Notes: a model not told the origin generated them from the sequence alone. Positions 33,810-47,384 are shown, counted from the stretch's first letter. The stretch is DNA of 64,000 bases from Bidens hawaiensis (GCA_021521415.1 JAIQDT010000107.1:2852001-2916000), one strand, 5' to 3'. A program made the numbers and translations.

Positions 33810-35773
33810 TTAAAAATAAGTCGCAATACATTAAATTTGTCGAAATAAGATTATATATATTTTTTATGTAAAAATTAAATGTCACTTTATCAAATTTTGA
33901 CCAATTTAAGAGGTAAATAATTTTTTTTATAATTATCTATATATTATATATAAAGTAAGAGTGATGGGCACAAACGTCTTTTCATAATTGTGTGCGAAGG
34001 ACAAAACCGACATTTCATAATAGGGCAAGAAAAGTAATTTGTCAATGTATCCATCAACTCTTAAAGCTCTTAGTACAACATCATGAAGCTTCAATTTTTG
34101 AGACATTACTCTTCAATCCTTTAGAAAACAAAAGGGTTACATGTATTATTATTATTGTTGTTGTTGTTGTTATTATTATTATCATTGTTATGATGACTAT
34201 CCACATTCTTAACTCCCATATGTCATTATGTTTCTATTAACTTTGTTAGCTTATATATAGTGCATTCTTGTGCTTCTATTACATAAACATACATACATAC
34301 ATACCAATGAATAACAACCTCCCTTTTCTCCACTTATCATACCTTCTATACACTATTTCTTAAGGTTCGAATGATGTAATAAGGAAAAGTTGAGGCGATT
34401 TGGGCTAAGGAAAAAGATGATAGTGTAAAGTTAGGACTAAACTAAGCACACTTTTGATAGTGTTGGAAATTTGTAAAAACACTTTTGGTAGTGTTGGAAA
34501 TTTGTAAAATCAATAGATAAAACAATATGTATGAAAAGATTCAATTAACTTAATGGCTCACGTAAACAAGCCATAAATGGTTTTTTGTTTTATTCCTTGA
34601 CTGTCCTTCCCTTTGTGAATGATGAATGCATTTACTTTCCGAATGTGGTCATTATGACTTCACAGCAAAAAAGAGTTCTTAAAGAAACATTAGTGACCAT
34701 GTTACCAATATTGAAATTAATGGAACAATAAAACAAAGTTGACAAAAATTACCATATAAAAACTGTTTAAACAAACAATTAATATAAGTTTGAAAATACT
34801 ATTATGTTTGTGAAAGTTTAATAAAAATATTTTGGAGGAAAGTAAAAATTAGGGATTTGATATGAACACACCTTTCACGAATTAATTCACCAGGTTACTA
34901 ATATTATTATTTATAGCCTTGCCGAACAAAAGTCTATGGTTTAAATATGTTATTACTATTATTATTTTTTATAGTCACTATCCACATTCTTAACTCTCAC
35001 GTTTCATTATGTTTCTATTAACTTTGTTAGCTTATATATAGTAGCTTGTTTTTTTTTAACTAAAGCTGGTTACCTATGTATTATCCCAACAACCATATAG
35101 ACACAAAAATGAAATGTGTACCGCCAAAAATTTCAACGTGTGCAAGTGCACAACCCTGTCATCGTCATCGGCTGTCAACAATAAGGTGGGAGGATATTAA
35201 CGAGAGCAATCATTATATTGCTCCCATGATGTCCTAACATTATGCATTGGTTACATGCTCACTTGATTAACCATCAAAACTCTTCCTCCTTTATCACCAC
35301 TAATGAAGAATATATCCATTTTACACCCATTCAACCCTACAGTAAACACACATTTACCCTCATTCTAAGAAATTATAACCACTATTAAACACATATTAAT
35401 TATAATAACTTATCAACTTATATTCCTACATACATATTCAAAAAAAATGAAACCCACACTGCATTTTCTCACAACTTAATATCTATATTTATACATGCAT
35501 TCAATGACAGCTTCATATTCACCAACACCCCCTACATAGTCCCACTCCTCATAACCAAACTTCTCACGCCTGATGTCCATGCATAACCTACGATAAAAGT
35601 GTAAATAATTAAGGCAGCATTTAGATGTGAGTTTAGAAAGAAGTTACGTGAAAATTGGAAATCAAAAGGAACCATACCAGAATAAGAATTAAATGACTAC
35701 AGTTATTTTCATACACAATTTAGGTTGTTAGTACGCATTATACGTCACTGAAAGTTGTTTATCTATATCTATA
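33810..35773 (+). other. Helitron 5'-end remnant and AT-rich sequence
   Basis: TCTATATATTATATATAAAG at 33936, preceded by A, resembles a plant Helitron 5' end. The following GAGTGATGGGCACAAA and GGGCAAGAAAAGTAATTT phrases recur at 35800-35880. A 65-bp phrase with CTATTAACTTTGTTAGCTTA is duplicated at about 34195-34260 and 34980-35045. No gene was seen. Confidence 0.5.
34147..34195. repeat. (ATT/GTT)n microsatellite
   Basis: Short imperfect trinucleotide run. Confidence 0.8.
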
Positions 35774-37229
35774 TCTATATTTATATATGAATGAGGAGTG
35801 ATGGGCACAAAAGTAATTTCATAATTGCATGGCGAGGGTAAAACAGACATTTCATAATGGGCAAGAAAAGTAATTTCCCATCTCCTCGATACGTTTTTAA
35901 AGCATTTGGTACAAGTTGACGAAGCTTCACAATTGGTAAGATTATATTTATTGTGTACATTATTATATATATTATGTATATTATTATATATATGTATCTC
36001 TGGTTATATTTATTATGTACATTATTATATATTTATTAGATAGTTAACATTCATTATTTCTTAACAACTTAATTGAAGGTTATAACATGCCTTTAATATT
36101 TTGATGCATCTATCATTCTATTGGGGATTCAATCGGTCATGAAAATTTAATCTTTAATGATTTCAATCGACCATGTTGTTTAAGTTTTGCACTAGCCCTC
36201 TGCTATAAGTATGGACAAAGTTTGCAGTCCCCATCGTCGCAAAACAAAAACCAGGTATGTATTCATCTTCTCCGGTTTTCTTTAGGTTCAATTGATTATA
36301 GGGTTTCATTTAATTTCATGTGCATGCTTTCAACCCAATCCAATTTGGGTTTGGTTTTGCATTGATTTCAATATCTCTCGTATTGCTTAGATTAGATTTG
36401 ATAGGTACTTCACAACGTCATAATGTTGCAATGCTACAGTTTGATCCATTTTATGTAGTGAGTTATGTTGTGGATGATGTGTAGCTTGAAGAAAGTGTAT
36501 TTGGCAAAAAATTTTAGAACAAGTAACAATTTCATGCTAGGAAGGCGCCTTAAATTTCAGTATGTTGCTCTTTCTTTATTCAAATTGATGAAACCCGAAT
36601 ACATCGATTGTGTTCAACTAATTGAGATTTAAATTTTGTGTTTTGATTTATGTTGCCACTGTCCAAGTCTCGCATGCACTTGTCAATGGAAGAGTGAGTA
36701 ATATTAAATGTATTTAAATGTGTAATGCATGTGCTATTAATTACTTTGATGTTTTTTTTGGGTTAGTTGATAAAACTTGGTTATTGTGCAGGGTAACTTC
36801 ATGGTGATTTCGCCCTCTCAGATTCAATTATGTGTATGTATTTAATGCGTTTCCTATAATGATAAAAACAATTTCATCGTTGATGTTCATATGACGTATT
36901 CTTTGATTATATATTTTTGTTTTGCGTATTTAAAGCTGCATGAAGGGCCAAACAAGTTACACATCAAGTGAAGATGTTGCAGCTAGATTCCTTCCCAACA
37001 AATAACATGGTGTGTTTCTTTTTTTGGTGAAACCAGCCTATAATATTATGCTTAGCATTGTATAAGTTTTCATGTATGCTTTTACACAGGTTCGAGTATG
37101 TTCCTGTAAATATAACTTTTTTATGGCCCAGTGATTAGCTGCGTCTGGCACATGTATAGTCCGCGTGTTGAATTCAGCTGACCATTTTGTTTATGTGTTG
37201 GTTTTTTAGCTTCTCGTTGTTCGTGTTGG

Positions 37230-38120
37230 TATTTCTCTAAACCAAACAGGTTCAAACAGGTTTGTCATAATAGGTTAAAAGAAAAGTAAATTTGGTTCAA
37301 AACGGGTTCGTTAAAAAGCATCAATTTTGGTTTAGGGTCAAAACGGATTATATGAAAATTGAGTTTGGGTCAAACGGTATCAATTTTAGTTTGATTCAAA
37401 ACTGGTTAAAAGCAAACTGAGATCAGGTCAAAGCGTTATTTATTTATAATATGAGTTTCGGTTTAGATAAAACGTGTTATAAGAAAAATGAGTTATGGTC
37501 AAAACGGGTTATTAAAAAATATCAATTTGGTTTGGTTTAAACGCATGTTTTGAATAGGATAAAGCGGGCTGGTCTGGTTGGGCATGGTAACAGGTTGAAC
37601 TGGTTCAACCCAGAACGGGTTATAAGAAAAGTGAATCTGGTTCAAAACGGGTTGCTTAAAAAAAGTATCATTTTGATTTTGGTCGAAACATATTATAAGT
37701 CAAATAAGTTTCGGTTAGAATGGTATCACTTTTGTTTCGGGTCTGAACTGGTTAACATAAAAATAAGTTCAGTCAAAACGGGATTTAAAAAAAAATATCA
37801 AATCTTGTTCAAGTCAAAACTTGTTATAAGCAAAATGAGTTCGAGTTAAACCCCGCTATTTAAAAAAACATCGATTTTGGTTCGGGTTAGAAAAGGTTTT
37901 AAGTTGGATAAAATAGGCTGGTCGGGTCTGGTCGTGCCCGGCAACAGGTCAACAGGTTTAGGTAGGTGATAAGAAAAGTGAATATGGTTTAAAACGGGTT
38001 GGTTAATAAGAATGGTTTGGGCAAGAACGATGACTTTGGGTCAAAATGGTATCAATTCTGGTTCGGGTCTGAACTGGTTAAAGGAAAATTGAGTTCGGGT
38101 CCCAACGGGTTTTTATTTTA
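37230..38120 (+). repeat. Degenerate minisatellite of GGTCAAAACGGGTT units
   Basis: About 0.9 kb of diverged units with phrases such as GGTTCAAAACGGGTT, ATAAGAAAAGTGA and TATCAATTTTGGTT, recurring roughly every 55-70 bp. The reading frame at 37550-37849 is a by-product. Confidence 0.8.
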
Positions 38121-38149
38121 TATATAATGGTTTAATAGTATATATCTAC

Positions 38150-38460
38150 ATAATATTAATAATTATTCTTATAGATACATTATGTTAAAAATAACTAAAT
38201 GATAAGCGGGCCGAATTCGAGTTTTTGTAAGTTAAAGAAGCTTGTGGTGAACATAAGCCTTCAAATAAACCTGTTTAATAAGCGGACCCAATAATTACTT
38301 ATCAAGCTTAAGTAAACTCACGAGCCTAAATGAGCACGATATTTAAATAATTTTTATTTAATGTTTAATATCTTTATATATAAATTATGCTAAATAAACT
38401 AAATGATAAACGAGCCGAATATGAGCTTTGTAAGTTAAACGAGCTAGGGCTCAACTTGGC
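38150..38460. repeat. Diverged direct duplication
   Basis: CTAAATGATAAGCGGGCCGA (about 38194) and CTAAATGATAAACGAGCCGA (about 38398) begin two related segments about 204 bp apart, each followed by GTAAGTTAAA. Confidence 0.6.
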
Positions 38461-41400
38461 TCCTTGAATATACCATTTGTATGGCCTTTTGATTTAAACA
38501 ATTTGACCTCCTCTCATCATAGTCAAAGTCAAACTAATATATCTAATGCCCTTTTATTTACCGCACCACTAAAATTTGATGAGTTCGGAATTGTAATTGT
38601 CACTTTTGTTTATTCAAATTGTGCTTTTGAATGTGTTTATGCGAAATTTGTTTACTTGGCATTGTATTTGTTCATACTGATGGTAGAGAGTTATGAGAAT
38701 GCATTTCTCGCCTCGAGCAATCATTAGGATTATTTATGGAAATTGGGTGGCTTGACATGTCAGCAAGGAACTGCAAGGTACAATTATGTCTCTCTTTGTT
38801 TGGACTACAAGATTAGTTAAGACTATTAGAATTGAATCAATTGAGATTTATGAAGATATAGCGAGACAAGGACTTAATACTAGATATTATTTTATTAATT
38901 GTGGGGTTATTAGGGCATCTTATTCTTAATATGCGTGTTTCTACAGGATTTGGATCCAACTTTTGTTGTATCATGTGAATACCGATTGCTGATGGTATGT
39001 TTTGTTAACGGGTGAAAATATTTTGTTAATTTTTATCAAATGACTCGTTTCATTCTACACCTATTTTTGTTGGAACTTGTTTGGACTAAATTCATTAATG
39101 ACAGTCTTTGGCTTCTTCAGTTGATGAGGAAGATGTTGAAAATTTTTTTTGATGCAGTCAAAGAATTTGATAGCGTAACTAAGCTGGTAAGTTTTCAACT
39201 TCTATCAGTTAATCTTTTTCTTACCTTGACTTTGACTTTACGAGGGTGTGTGATATTTGGTGACACGGAATACATAGAACACCGCCCTTTTGTTGTGAGT
39301 GGAAGAAATGCTTAAGGCTAAAGAGATGGTGGAAGATGATAACTCTTGGTGTGTTGTTGCTCAATAGTTATGTGAGAAATTTCACTGTAATTAATTATGT
39401 GGTTCGGCTCATGAATTTAGGTCAGTTTTATTGGATCGTCGTTGTTACTATAATTTAAGTCAGTAGAAATTCTAGCGGTCAGCACTGGCTTTGACCCGTC
39501 CTCATTGCATTTGTAAGGTACTTTTTAGTACAAAGCTAATTAATATATAATTGATTAGGAAATTTACATCTTTGCAGGATTCATGTAGGTAATGTTGCCG
39601 AGATTCCGTTAATTATAAGGTGTAGCAAATAATAGCCCCAGGAAATGCGTAGCAAGTAATTTGTGTTTTTTTTATTTTTCTTATCATTTTTCTAATAATG
39701 ATGTTAAAATTCATCTAATTTAGCAACATTATAATTTTATTTTTATTATAAAAATCTAATGAGTTCTTCAAGCATTACACACATCGTGAAGTACGCGGTG
39801 TAAAAATCTTTGATAGCATTTAACCAAAAGGCAAAAAAATCCCCATTGTGTCTAAAATTGCAACAACTTGAAATGAGAGGGCGCGATTTTAGTGAACACA
39901 ACTCTTGCGACTTTTGTGCTTAATGTATTTGTGGATTCAATGTTATCGAGCCAGTGTAAACTGTAGTGAAATATTGGAAATAGCCCCTCCGTTTTGGAAT
40001 ATGGAGTTGATTAGTTCTGAGGGAACCGAGGTTGCACCCGGGAATCCCAATCAACTGCAACCGTCGTCTTTGCTTGCATATTTTTCACTTGGGGGGACAA
40101 CGAAAAGATTTCCCATAAACGATTCTTTATCTAAATATGCCGCCTGTGAACTCCTGTGAATGTGAACCCTCATTATCAAGTAGCTATCATTCTTTGTTAT
40201 TTTCATGTGTTTGATAAAAGTTTGAGACATTGTTGGGATGGTAAAACTGACCGCAATGCACAAGAAGAACAGGAAACCTAATATCACAAATTCATACATA
40301 AACGCTCGTTCAAGCACGGGTGTGCATAAGTCAACACAAGCCCATAAGATGACAGAGACTAACAAGACGGACGAGCCGTCAGACCGCACATGCGATACGT
40401 GCTTCTGTCACTCAAGTTGAATTTATTTGATAAACTAAATACTTCTTTGGTTTTCATGTTGTTGAAAGAACGTAACCAATAAAGCCTCCATCGCCTGCAT
40501 TTGACCTTTGTTTTACCCATCTGGGTATTTTAGATCTCTGTTTGCACATACGGTCTGCTTTCACCGACTAATTAGTAACTCGATTTACATGGCCGGATTT
40601 TATTAAATTAATTATTACATACTAATGGATCTTGTGCTTTTACATCTACAAAAAACATCTATACAAATTCCAAACTGTCAATAACAGTGTACCGTGTTAA
40701 ACTAATACGACCCCTTTAATTTTTATTTTTTTTACCAATTAACTAATTAATACCTTGTAGTTAATTCACATTGAAAGTTGTTATTGTGAATCGTTTCATT
40801 AGTTTATTAGTAACCTATTTTAAAAAGAAAACACATACTACCCCGAAGCGGTACAATAATGAACCAGCCCCCTACCTACTAAATGCCCGTGAGCCACTCG
40901 CCCCCGTCGCAATGCCATGCTCTTAAGTTGAGTGAAGCCGAAATTAAAAATAGAAAATAGAGAAATAAGAAAATCAATTATAATTTTTCAGCTATCAAAC
41001 ATAATAATATACCAAGAATCAACATTTCAAGCAAATATATGAATCATCAACTAATAAGTTTAATTAATTTAAAAAGAGGTAGTAAGTGTGAAACGCTAAA
41101 AATGGTTCCTTTACGTAGCTATGTACATTAAACCTGGGAAGCGAGTAACATCAAATAGCAGGTGCAACAACAGTTTCCAAGTACACAACACCTACATCGC
41201 CGTCAAGTGAGTTGATGATGTGGAAGTATTGAAGGGGCCTCATATCAATAGAGATTTCATAAAGGCCCATGAGTTACTCATGACAAACCACTTCCCATTT
41301 GTCATGTAGTGTGTAATTGAGCACCATTAACGCACTGGTATAAGATTGGTGAAGACATTGATCCAAATGAATCCCATGGCCTTTATAACACCATCGCATA

Positions 41401-42516
41401 CACTTTGGGATTATGTAATGGCCGCTCAAATTACAACATAATTTCGCATATTAGACATGCAACGGGTTTCATTACAAGATATATTTATTCAATACAAAAA
41501 AAATATGGACACAAATACCCTTCAACATAAAAAGGGAATATGTAAGAATGACTTCCATGCGGTTCAACTGAACTCTATCTCAACATGCGTTGTACTTCGT
41601 CGTTTTGGAGGCTTAGTTAATATAAAGAGATAGTCTTCCCCCTTGTTCTATCAAAATCAATTTTTAGGAGCTATTTGAGAAACATTGACAACTCCGAGCA
41701 CATGCTACTAACTCATGGAAGCCGAAACATATCATGCAACCTATGGTCCTTATCCTAAGATAAGTGGATCCTCATGTTCACAGCCCCTGCAATTCCATCA
41801 ATATCCTTGCAATTGTGGATCCTTATTACCCTTTACGTTACAAACGGAACACTATTTGCTATGGCTGACACAACAAAACTATATAAAATTGCGGTAGTCA
41901 CCAAACCATTGGGGCGTGCCTACCACATGAATTGTTTTACCAGCAAAAGGAGGGCAGTCTTCACTAAGACTATTGTCTCACTCGCTATTTTAGTCTTTCA
42001 ATCTCGTATGGTTTTCTTCATTCCTATCACATTCCTACTTGTCAGTTTGCAATGACCCAAATAAAGTTTTTTGTTTTTGCAATTCAAGTGCCAATCACTT
42101 TATAACACCATTATCCAATATATATCCATACGCCAATATGCATATGCACAGTCAAATCACGTATGCCTACCACTTTACCCTTTTCTACAATTCGTTGACC
42201 GGAAAATTTGTGGCTTTAATTTGAGCATTTCTTTCATCTCCTGATTAAACTTCAACTCTAGCTACTCACCAATTAACACACATTCGATACTTTATGTTGA
42301 TTAAAAATCACAAAACCCACAAGCCTAATTTATTAACAAATATTTCACAAAACACGATATATCCAATATATATGCAGAAGTTAATATTTTACTAAGCACA
42401 CCCGCACGAAAATCATCCAACAAACATATGCACATGGGGCAACACAGTCGCACAGATAACTCATTACTCACCACACCAAACACTACAAACCAACCGGAGG
42501 GGTTAATCTGCTCGTA

Positions 42517-42546
42517 CCCGCGGCAACGCGCGGGCACTTTTGCTAG
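42517..42546 (+). mobile_element. Helitron 3' terminus
   Basis: A 6-bp GC stem with loop GCAACG, 8 bp, then CTAG and T. Same layout as 33778-33809 but different sequence. Confidence 0.75.
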
Positions 42547-42678
42547 TATTTCTTAAGTACGTGTATTATAAACAAGGGTGGTATGTACTTTGATATAACA
42601 AAACTAATTAAGAATTTTTTTTTTTCTAAAAGGTGAGGAAGTGATTATTTATAGGCTATTAACTTATAATACTATATA

Positions 42679-43232
42679 TAAATTTAAGAAATATTGGATT
42701 TTAATAATCCCTATTAAATGGTATTAGCCGATAATAATCCCTATTCGTTTAATCGCCACTGGTGGTCCCAAATTCAAAAAAGTTGGCCCCCAATGGTCCC
42801 TCGTTAAAAATGACTTAACGACGTTATAGTTTTTTTCTGAATTTCAAACCAATATTTTCGGGCTTTTGATCATTAGGATGATACGAGTCGACTGGTGTAA
42901 AACTTAGCTCGAAACAATGATCCAAAAGACTTGATTTTGGTTCATTGTAAGTTCAAACACCCGAATTGAAACATTGTTTCGTCATTTTGAAGCACTATTT
43001 CAAACTAAGTTTTACACCAATCGACTCGTATCCTTCTAACGATCAAAAGCCCTAAAAAATTGGTTTGAAATTCAGAAAAAACTATAACGTCGTTAAGTCA
43101 TTTTTAAAGGGGGACCATTGGGGGCCAACTTTTTTGAATTTGGGACCGCTAGTGGCGATAAAACAAATAGGGATTATTATTGGCCAATACCATTTAATAT
43201 GGATTATTAAAATCCAATATTCCTAAATTTAA
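42679..43232. mobile_element. Foldback Mutator-type MITE
   Basis: The element spans 42688-43223 (536 bp) with arms of about 230 bp and a small centre, starting GAAATATTGG with the inverse of GGAATATTGG at the right. A perfect 9-bp duplication TAAATTTAA flanks it (42679-42687 and 43224-43232). The arms are highly similar and the transcript would form a long hairpin. Confidence 0.9.
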
Positions 43233-43443
43233 ATACACTTTTTATAATGTAATTATTTTATACCTAAATTTATTATTATTTTTTATTTCTGAAATGTCAA
43301 ATTTTATATTAAAAAAAGGGACAATTTGCAAATCTCAAAAGCCCAAAAATACAAGAAAAGATATTCAAACTAAATGAACCGAACAAGGTCAAACCAAACA
43401 AATTACAAGGAAATGTTAACAAATTAAACTTGCACCAAACTTC

Positions 43444-43790
43444 TCAGTCAATGTTCAATCTTCGGTTCATGTTCTTTATCCATAAGAAGGAAGTAGTTTT
43501 GATGTCGTTTACCAACTTGTCTATTGATACCGGTTTGTTTTTAAAAATCTTGTCATTTCGAGCTCTCCAAATTAACGCACAAGTAACCAAAGAGATCACT
43601 TGAGTCACCTTTCCTCTCTCAATCTTATTACTCTTATGTTTACTTGTGTGTTCCAATATGACCGAATCAAAACCCGATAGAGTCCGCAATTTGACACAGC
43701 TATGAATAATGGCTCGGATCCAATTTGCCACTTGACAATGAACCATAAGGTGAACCACTGATTCCGGAAACATTCCACAAAGCAATACAA
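43444..43790 (-). pseudogene. LINE-type RT zinc-binding domain remnant, copy 1
   Basis: The minus-strand frame begins LCGMFPESVVHLMVHC, the Cys/His core of the zinc-binding domain that follows reverse transcriptase in plant LINEs (zf-RVT). It continues with LIWRARNDKIF and a short C-terminal tail. Only this C-terminal domain is present. The frame is open for about 113 codons, but the upstream polymerase is missing, so it is a fragment. Copy 2 lies directly upstream on the minus strand. Confidence 0.7.
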
Positions 43791-44171
43791 ACTAAATGAA
43801 CCAAACAAATTACCATGAAAAGTTAACAAATTAAACTTGCATTAAACTTCCCTTTTAATGTTCAATTTTCGGTTCATGTTCTTTATCCATAAGAAGGAAG
43901 TAGTTTTAATGTCGCTCACCAACTTGCCTATTGAAACCAGTTTGTCCTTAAAAATCTTGTCATTCCGTGCTCTCCAAATTAACCAACAAGTAACTAAAGA
44001 GATCGCTTGACTCAACTCTCGCTCTCTCAATCTACTCTTATGTTTACACGGATATTCCAATATATCCTTGACCGGATCAAAACTATCCTATAGAGCCGGC
44101 AAATTGACCCAACTATGATTCAATTTGCCACTTGACAATGAACCATAAGGCGAACCACTGATTCCGGAAAC
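43791..44171 (-). pseudogene. LINE-type RT zinc-binding domain remnant, copy 2
   Basis: Tandem duplicate of the neighbouring copy. It has the same LIWRARNDKIF and SFLWIKNMNRKLNI ends and the same TAAACTTGCA-type flank. The frame is more broken, with a deletion near 44120. The N-terminal portion is separated by a hAT insertion at 44172-44782 and continues at 44791 with ATTCCACAAAGCA. Confidence 0.68.
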
Positions 44172-44790
44172 TAGTGCTGAGCATAGTCCGATCCGGTTTG
44201 GTAATTAGACGAAACCCAAACCGAGACCGAAGTAATCAGTTATTTGAATATACATACCGTTCGGTTTTCGGTTTTCCCGGTATCTTTGGTTTCGGTTTAG
44301 TTATTTTCAATTTTTTTTTTCAATTATGTGTAGACATTGAAAATGAAAAATAAAAAAATAAAAATGCATATTTTAAGCTTGTATAAGAACATATTAGTAC
44401 TACATATATAATAGATTCAAAAAACAAAACTAAGCACGTGTTAGGTGGAATTATACGAATGCAATTGCTAAATAGAGTTTAAATTTCAACAAAGTTTTTA
44501 TTTAAAAAGCGTTATAAGTTTTGTCACAATCTTCATTCATCATCTTATTTATCTTCAAAGTTTAGTTCATTCCTCATCATCTGATAATCTTTATCACCAT
44601 CAATCAGTTCAGCTCGGTTTTTTCGGTTTTTTAAAAATGGATAACTGAATCGAAACCGAAAATTCGGTTTTTCATAAAAACAAAAAATAACCGTCGGTTA
44701 ATGTGTCGGTTCAATTTTTTCGGTGTGTTTTTTCGGTTAATTCGGTTTTGATCCAGTTAATTCGGTTTTCTACTCATCCCTACTAGAAAC
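44164..44790. mobile_element. hAT-type MITE inserted in duplicated sequence
   Basis: The element spans 44172-44782 (611 bp), starting TAGTGCTGAG and ending CTCATCCCTA. It is flanked by CCGGAAAC (44164-44171) and CTAGAAAC (44783-44790), 6 of 8 identical. The other tandem copy has the unoccupied sequence GATTCCGGAAACATTCCACA at about 43758-43777, which fixes the insertion point. Subterminal CGGTTTTCGG words are abundant. Confidence 0.82.
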
Positions 44791-45908
44791 ATTCCACAAA
44801 GCACACAAATTCCATCTCCAACATTAATACCCTTTATTATCAACGCATTTTGGTGGCAATCCGATCAAGAAATAACCTCAAAATAAAACAACTTACCTTA
44901 ATTGGGATACAATTCAACCACACGTTACCCTCAACTGCCGGATGATACGAATTGTCAACCCTAAAATAAATTCAAATTAATTACTTTTTATAGAATATTA
45001 TTTATTATAAAGTATAAAAAAGGTTATGTTTCTAATAGAAGTAAACACTAAACAGAGAAAAACTATGGAAAACGATGAGTTCGTTAAAATTTTAAACATG
45101 CAAATGGTAAATCTGCTATTATAATAAACAAAATGATGGTTCAATCACATATCATTTAATTGGCCTAATATTTTGTCAAGTATCACCCCTATTTTTTCAT
45201 ATTTAACTCTTAATTATTTTATTATAACAAATCGTTAAACACCCTCCATAACTTATCCATGTATCATATCAAAGCACTAAAATTCTAACATGTTTTTTCC
45301 TTTAATATTTTATTTTAACAAAAAAAATGTTTGTTATTAATGTCCTTCTACAATATTTGCTTTAAATTTTAATATAACATTCCAATGTTATTTACCATTT
45401 AATGACTTATACAAAATATTAGTCTTAATAATTTCATATAAAAAAGTGAATGCTTTATATTTTATACTTAATCTTATTTTTAATTTAAATTATAAACTAC
45501 ATTTAACATTTTAATTCTTGAAAACATTTCTTGATTTTTAAAATCTTTCACTTTTCGACTATGATTATAACTTCTATTATATTAAAAAAAAACTATAATA
45601 ATGATAACATACCAAAAGCTTAGAAACTAATTTTTATATAATTTTACTATCCTATGTTTTTTTATTATTAAAATATGTTTATTTCACATAAAAAACAAAT
45701 GTTATAAGTTTTGGACAATCATCCAACAACAGTAATTTTCATTGTCGGCCATGCTGTGTTACATGGTCATTAGCATCAAAATTAGATAAATACATTTCAG
45801 GAAAAATACATGTGAATATGACCAAAATATCTTACGATCGCTGCTATCCAAAACCTATAATGATTTCATGTTTTTTTGTGATACTTTGTTGCTTTGAAAA
45901 ATGAAACT
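44791..45908. other. AT-rich sequence, nothing recognised
   Basis: No coding, RNA or terminal-repeat signal was seen. Confidence 0.5.
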
Positions 45909-46417
45909 GCTTTTTATATTTAAGATAATGTTTTTTTTTTGTTTTAAAGTATTTTTTTTCAATTTTTGTGGATTAGCATTGTTTTAAACTCTTAGTATCG
46001 TGTTGTTTGCTTATATATACATATTTTTTTGAATGTTAACACAAATATTAATTTATATTACTTTATAATAAAATATCTTTATTTAAACTTTGTGTATTGT
46101 TTATTTAAGTATTTGTATGAGTTGTATAAATCTTTTTTTAAAATACTATTCTTCTTAAAAATGCTTTTTATATTTAAGATAATTTGTTTTTATATATTAA
46201 AGTATTTTTTTCAATTTTTGTGGATTAGCATTATTTTAAACTCTTAGTATCAGGTGTTTTGCTTATATATACATATTTTTTTGAATGTTAACACAAATAT
46301 TAATTTATATTATTTTATAATATAATATCTTTATTTAAACTTCGTGTATTGTTTATGTAAGTATTTGTATGAGTTGTATAAATCTTTTTTTTAAAATACT
46401 ATTCTTCTTAAAAATAT
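45909..46417. repeat. 254-bp tandem duplication, two copies
   Basis: Copies start GCTTTTTATATTTAAGATAA at 45909 and 46163 and remain very similar to about 46417, with small indels. Very AT-rich. Confidence 0.92.
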
Positions 46418-47384
46418 AAAGCCATATATCAAATTAATATTATTAGTAAATGATTTCGTATGTTATTAGTAAGAAAAGTTACTTGAATAAATTTTAAACA
46501 TTATATAAAAGGAAAATTTTTAGAGATTTATGTCGCACTTTCTTGATTTGAACTAGAGATGGAGTCAATCTTTTAATATTCAATGAAGAGAGTAGTAACT
46601 ACAAATGTTGTATTTGAAGAAATTTTTATAGATCAATGAAAATTTACCATCTAATTTTATTTTTCTTTTTTATGTTACAAAAAAGTGTATTTCATTCAAC
46701 TCTATAATACATATTCATTCATCTAATACCAAATTAATATAAATATTTCACATTATTTTATTATTTTGTTAATATAGTTTATCTAACCCGTGTATACACG
46801 GGTGTTAAACCTTGTATAAATATATAAAGGGTGCAAAGAGCAAAGGGAAAAGTGGAAAACATACCTTACACCTAAAATAAACCACCATTTCCACCCTTGT
46901 AATATTAATATCTGACAAAATCACCCTTGAGGTTTCAAATCCTATCCTCACACAACCAGAAACATCACGTCAACCTCCACAACCATATCCATACCCACCC
47001 ATAACTCATAAATACAAACCCAGAATTATGTCTATGAACACGAAGTACGTATCATACCCGATGTCCCTATTTCTTTATACTTCTTAATAAAAAATAGATT
47101 GTATTATATGATAATAACCGTTGATGGTTTAATTAACAACCACTAACAATAATTTGTAAGCGTATAATTGATGTGACGTGAACTTAGGACTACTGGTCCC
47201 AATAATATGTTTGTGACATTTTTATCGGCGTTTGAAACTATCATTAATACTTAGGTAAGCCTTTATGAGAGGGGACGACAACCGAGTATATTGATTTGAC
47301 GTACCAGGTTTAACTTTCGTAGCGAATCTATAAGAAAAGTTGAGGGTTAGCTCGGGATAAAAAAAATTGTTATGAGGTAGCCAA
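46418..47384. other. AT-rich sequence with one Helitron-like hairpin
   Basis: The perfect palindrome ACCCGTGTATACACGGGT (46786-46803) is followed by CTTG and T at 46811-46815, resembling a mutated Helitron 3' end. No gene was seen. Confidence 0.45.

Larger units (their letters stand above)
35774..42546 (+). mobile_element. Candidate non-autonomous Helitron
   Basis: The 5' candidate TCTATATTTATATATGAATG (35774, preceded by A) and the 3' hairpin CCCGCG/CGCGGG (42517-42534) followed by CTAG (42543-42546) and T would bound 6.77 kb. The interior has a minisatellite (37230-38120) and scattered exon-like islands, but no Rep/helicase motifs. Pairing of these two ends is an inference; one may belong to a different Helitron. 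Confidence 0.5.

Noticed and set aside
39860..39990. Possible replication protein A-like fragment (VNTTLATFVL)
   Set aside because: The stretch is too short and has no neighbouring OB-fold motifs; not supportable without a search.
40051..40389. 112-codon minus-strand reading frame with hydrophobic segments
   Set aside because: It overlaps other short frames in the Helitron interior, has no recognisable motif, and could be chance.
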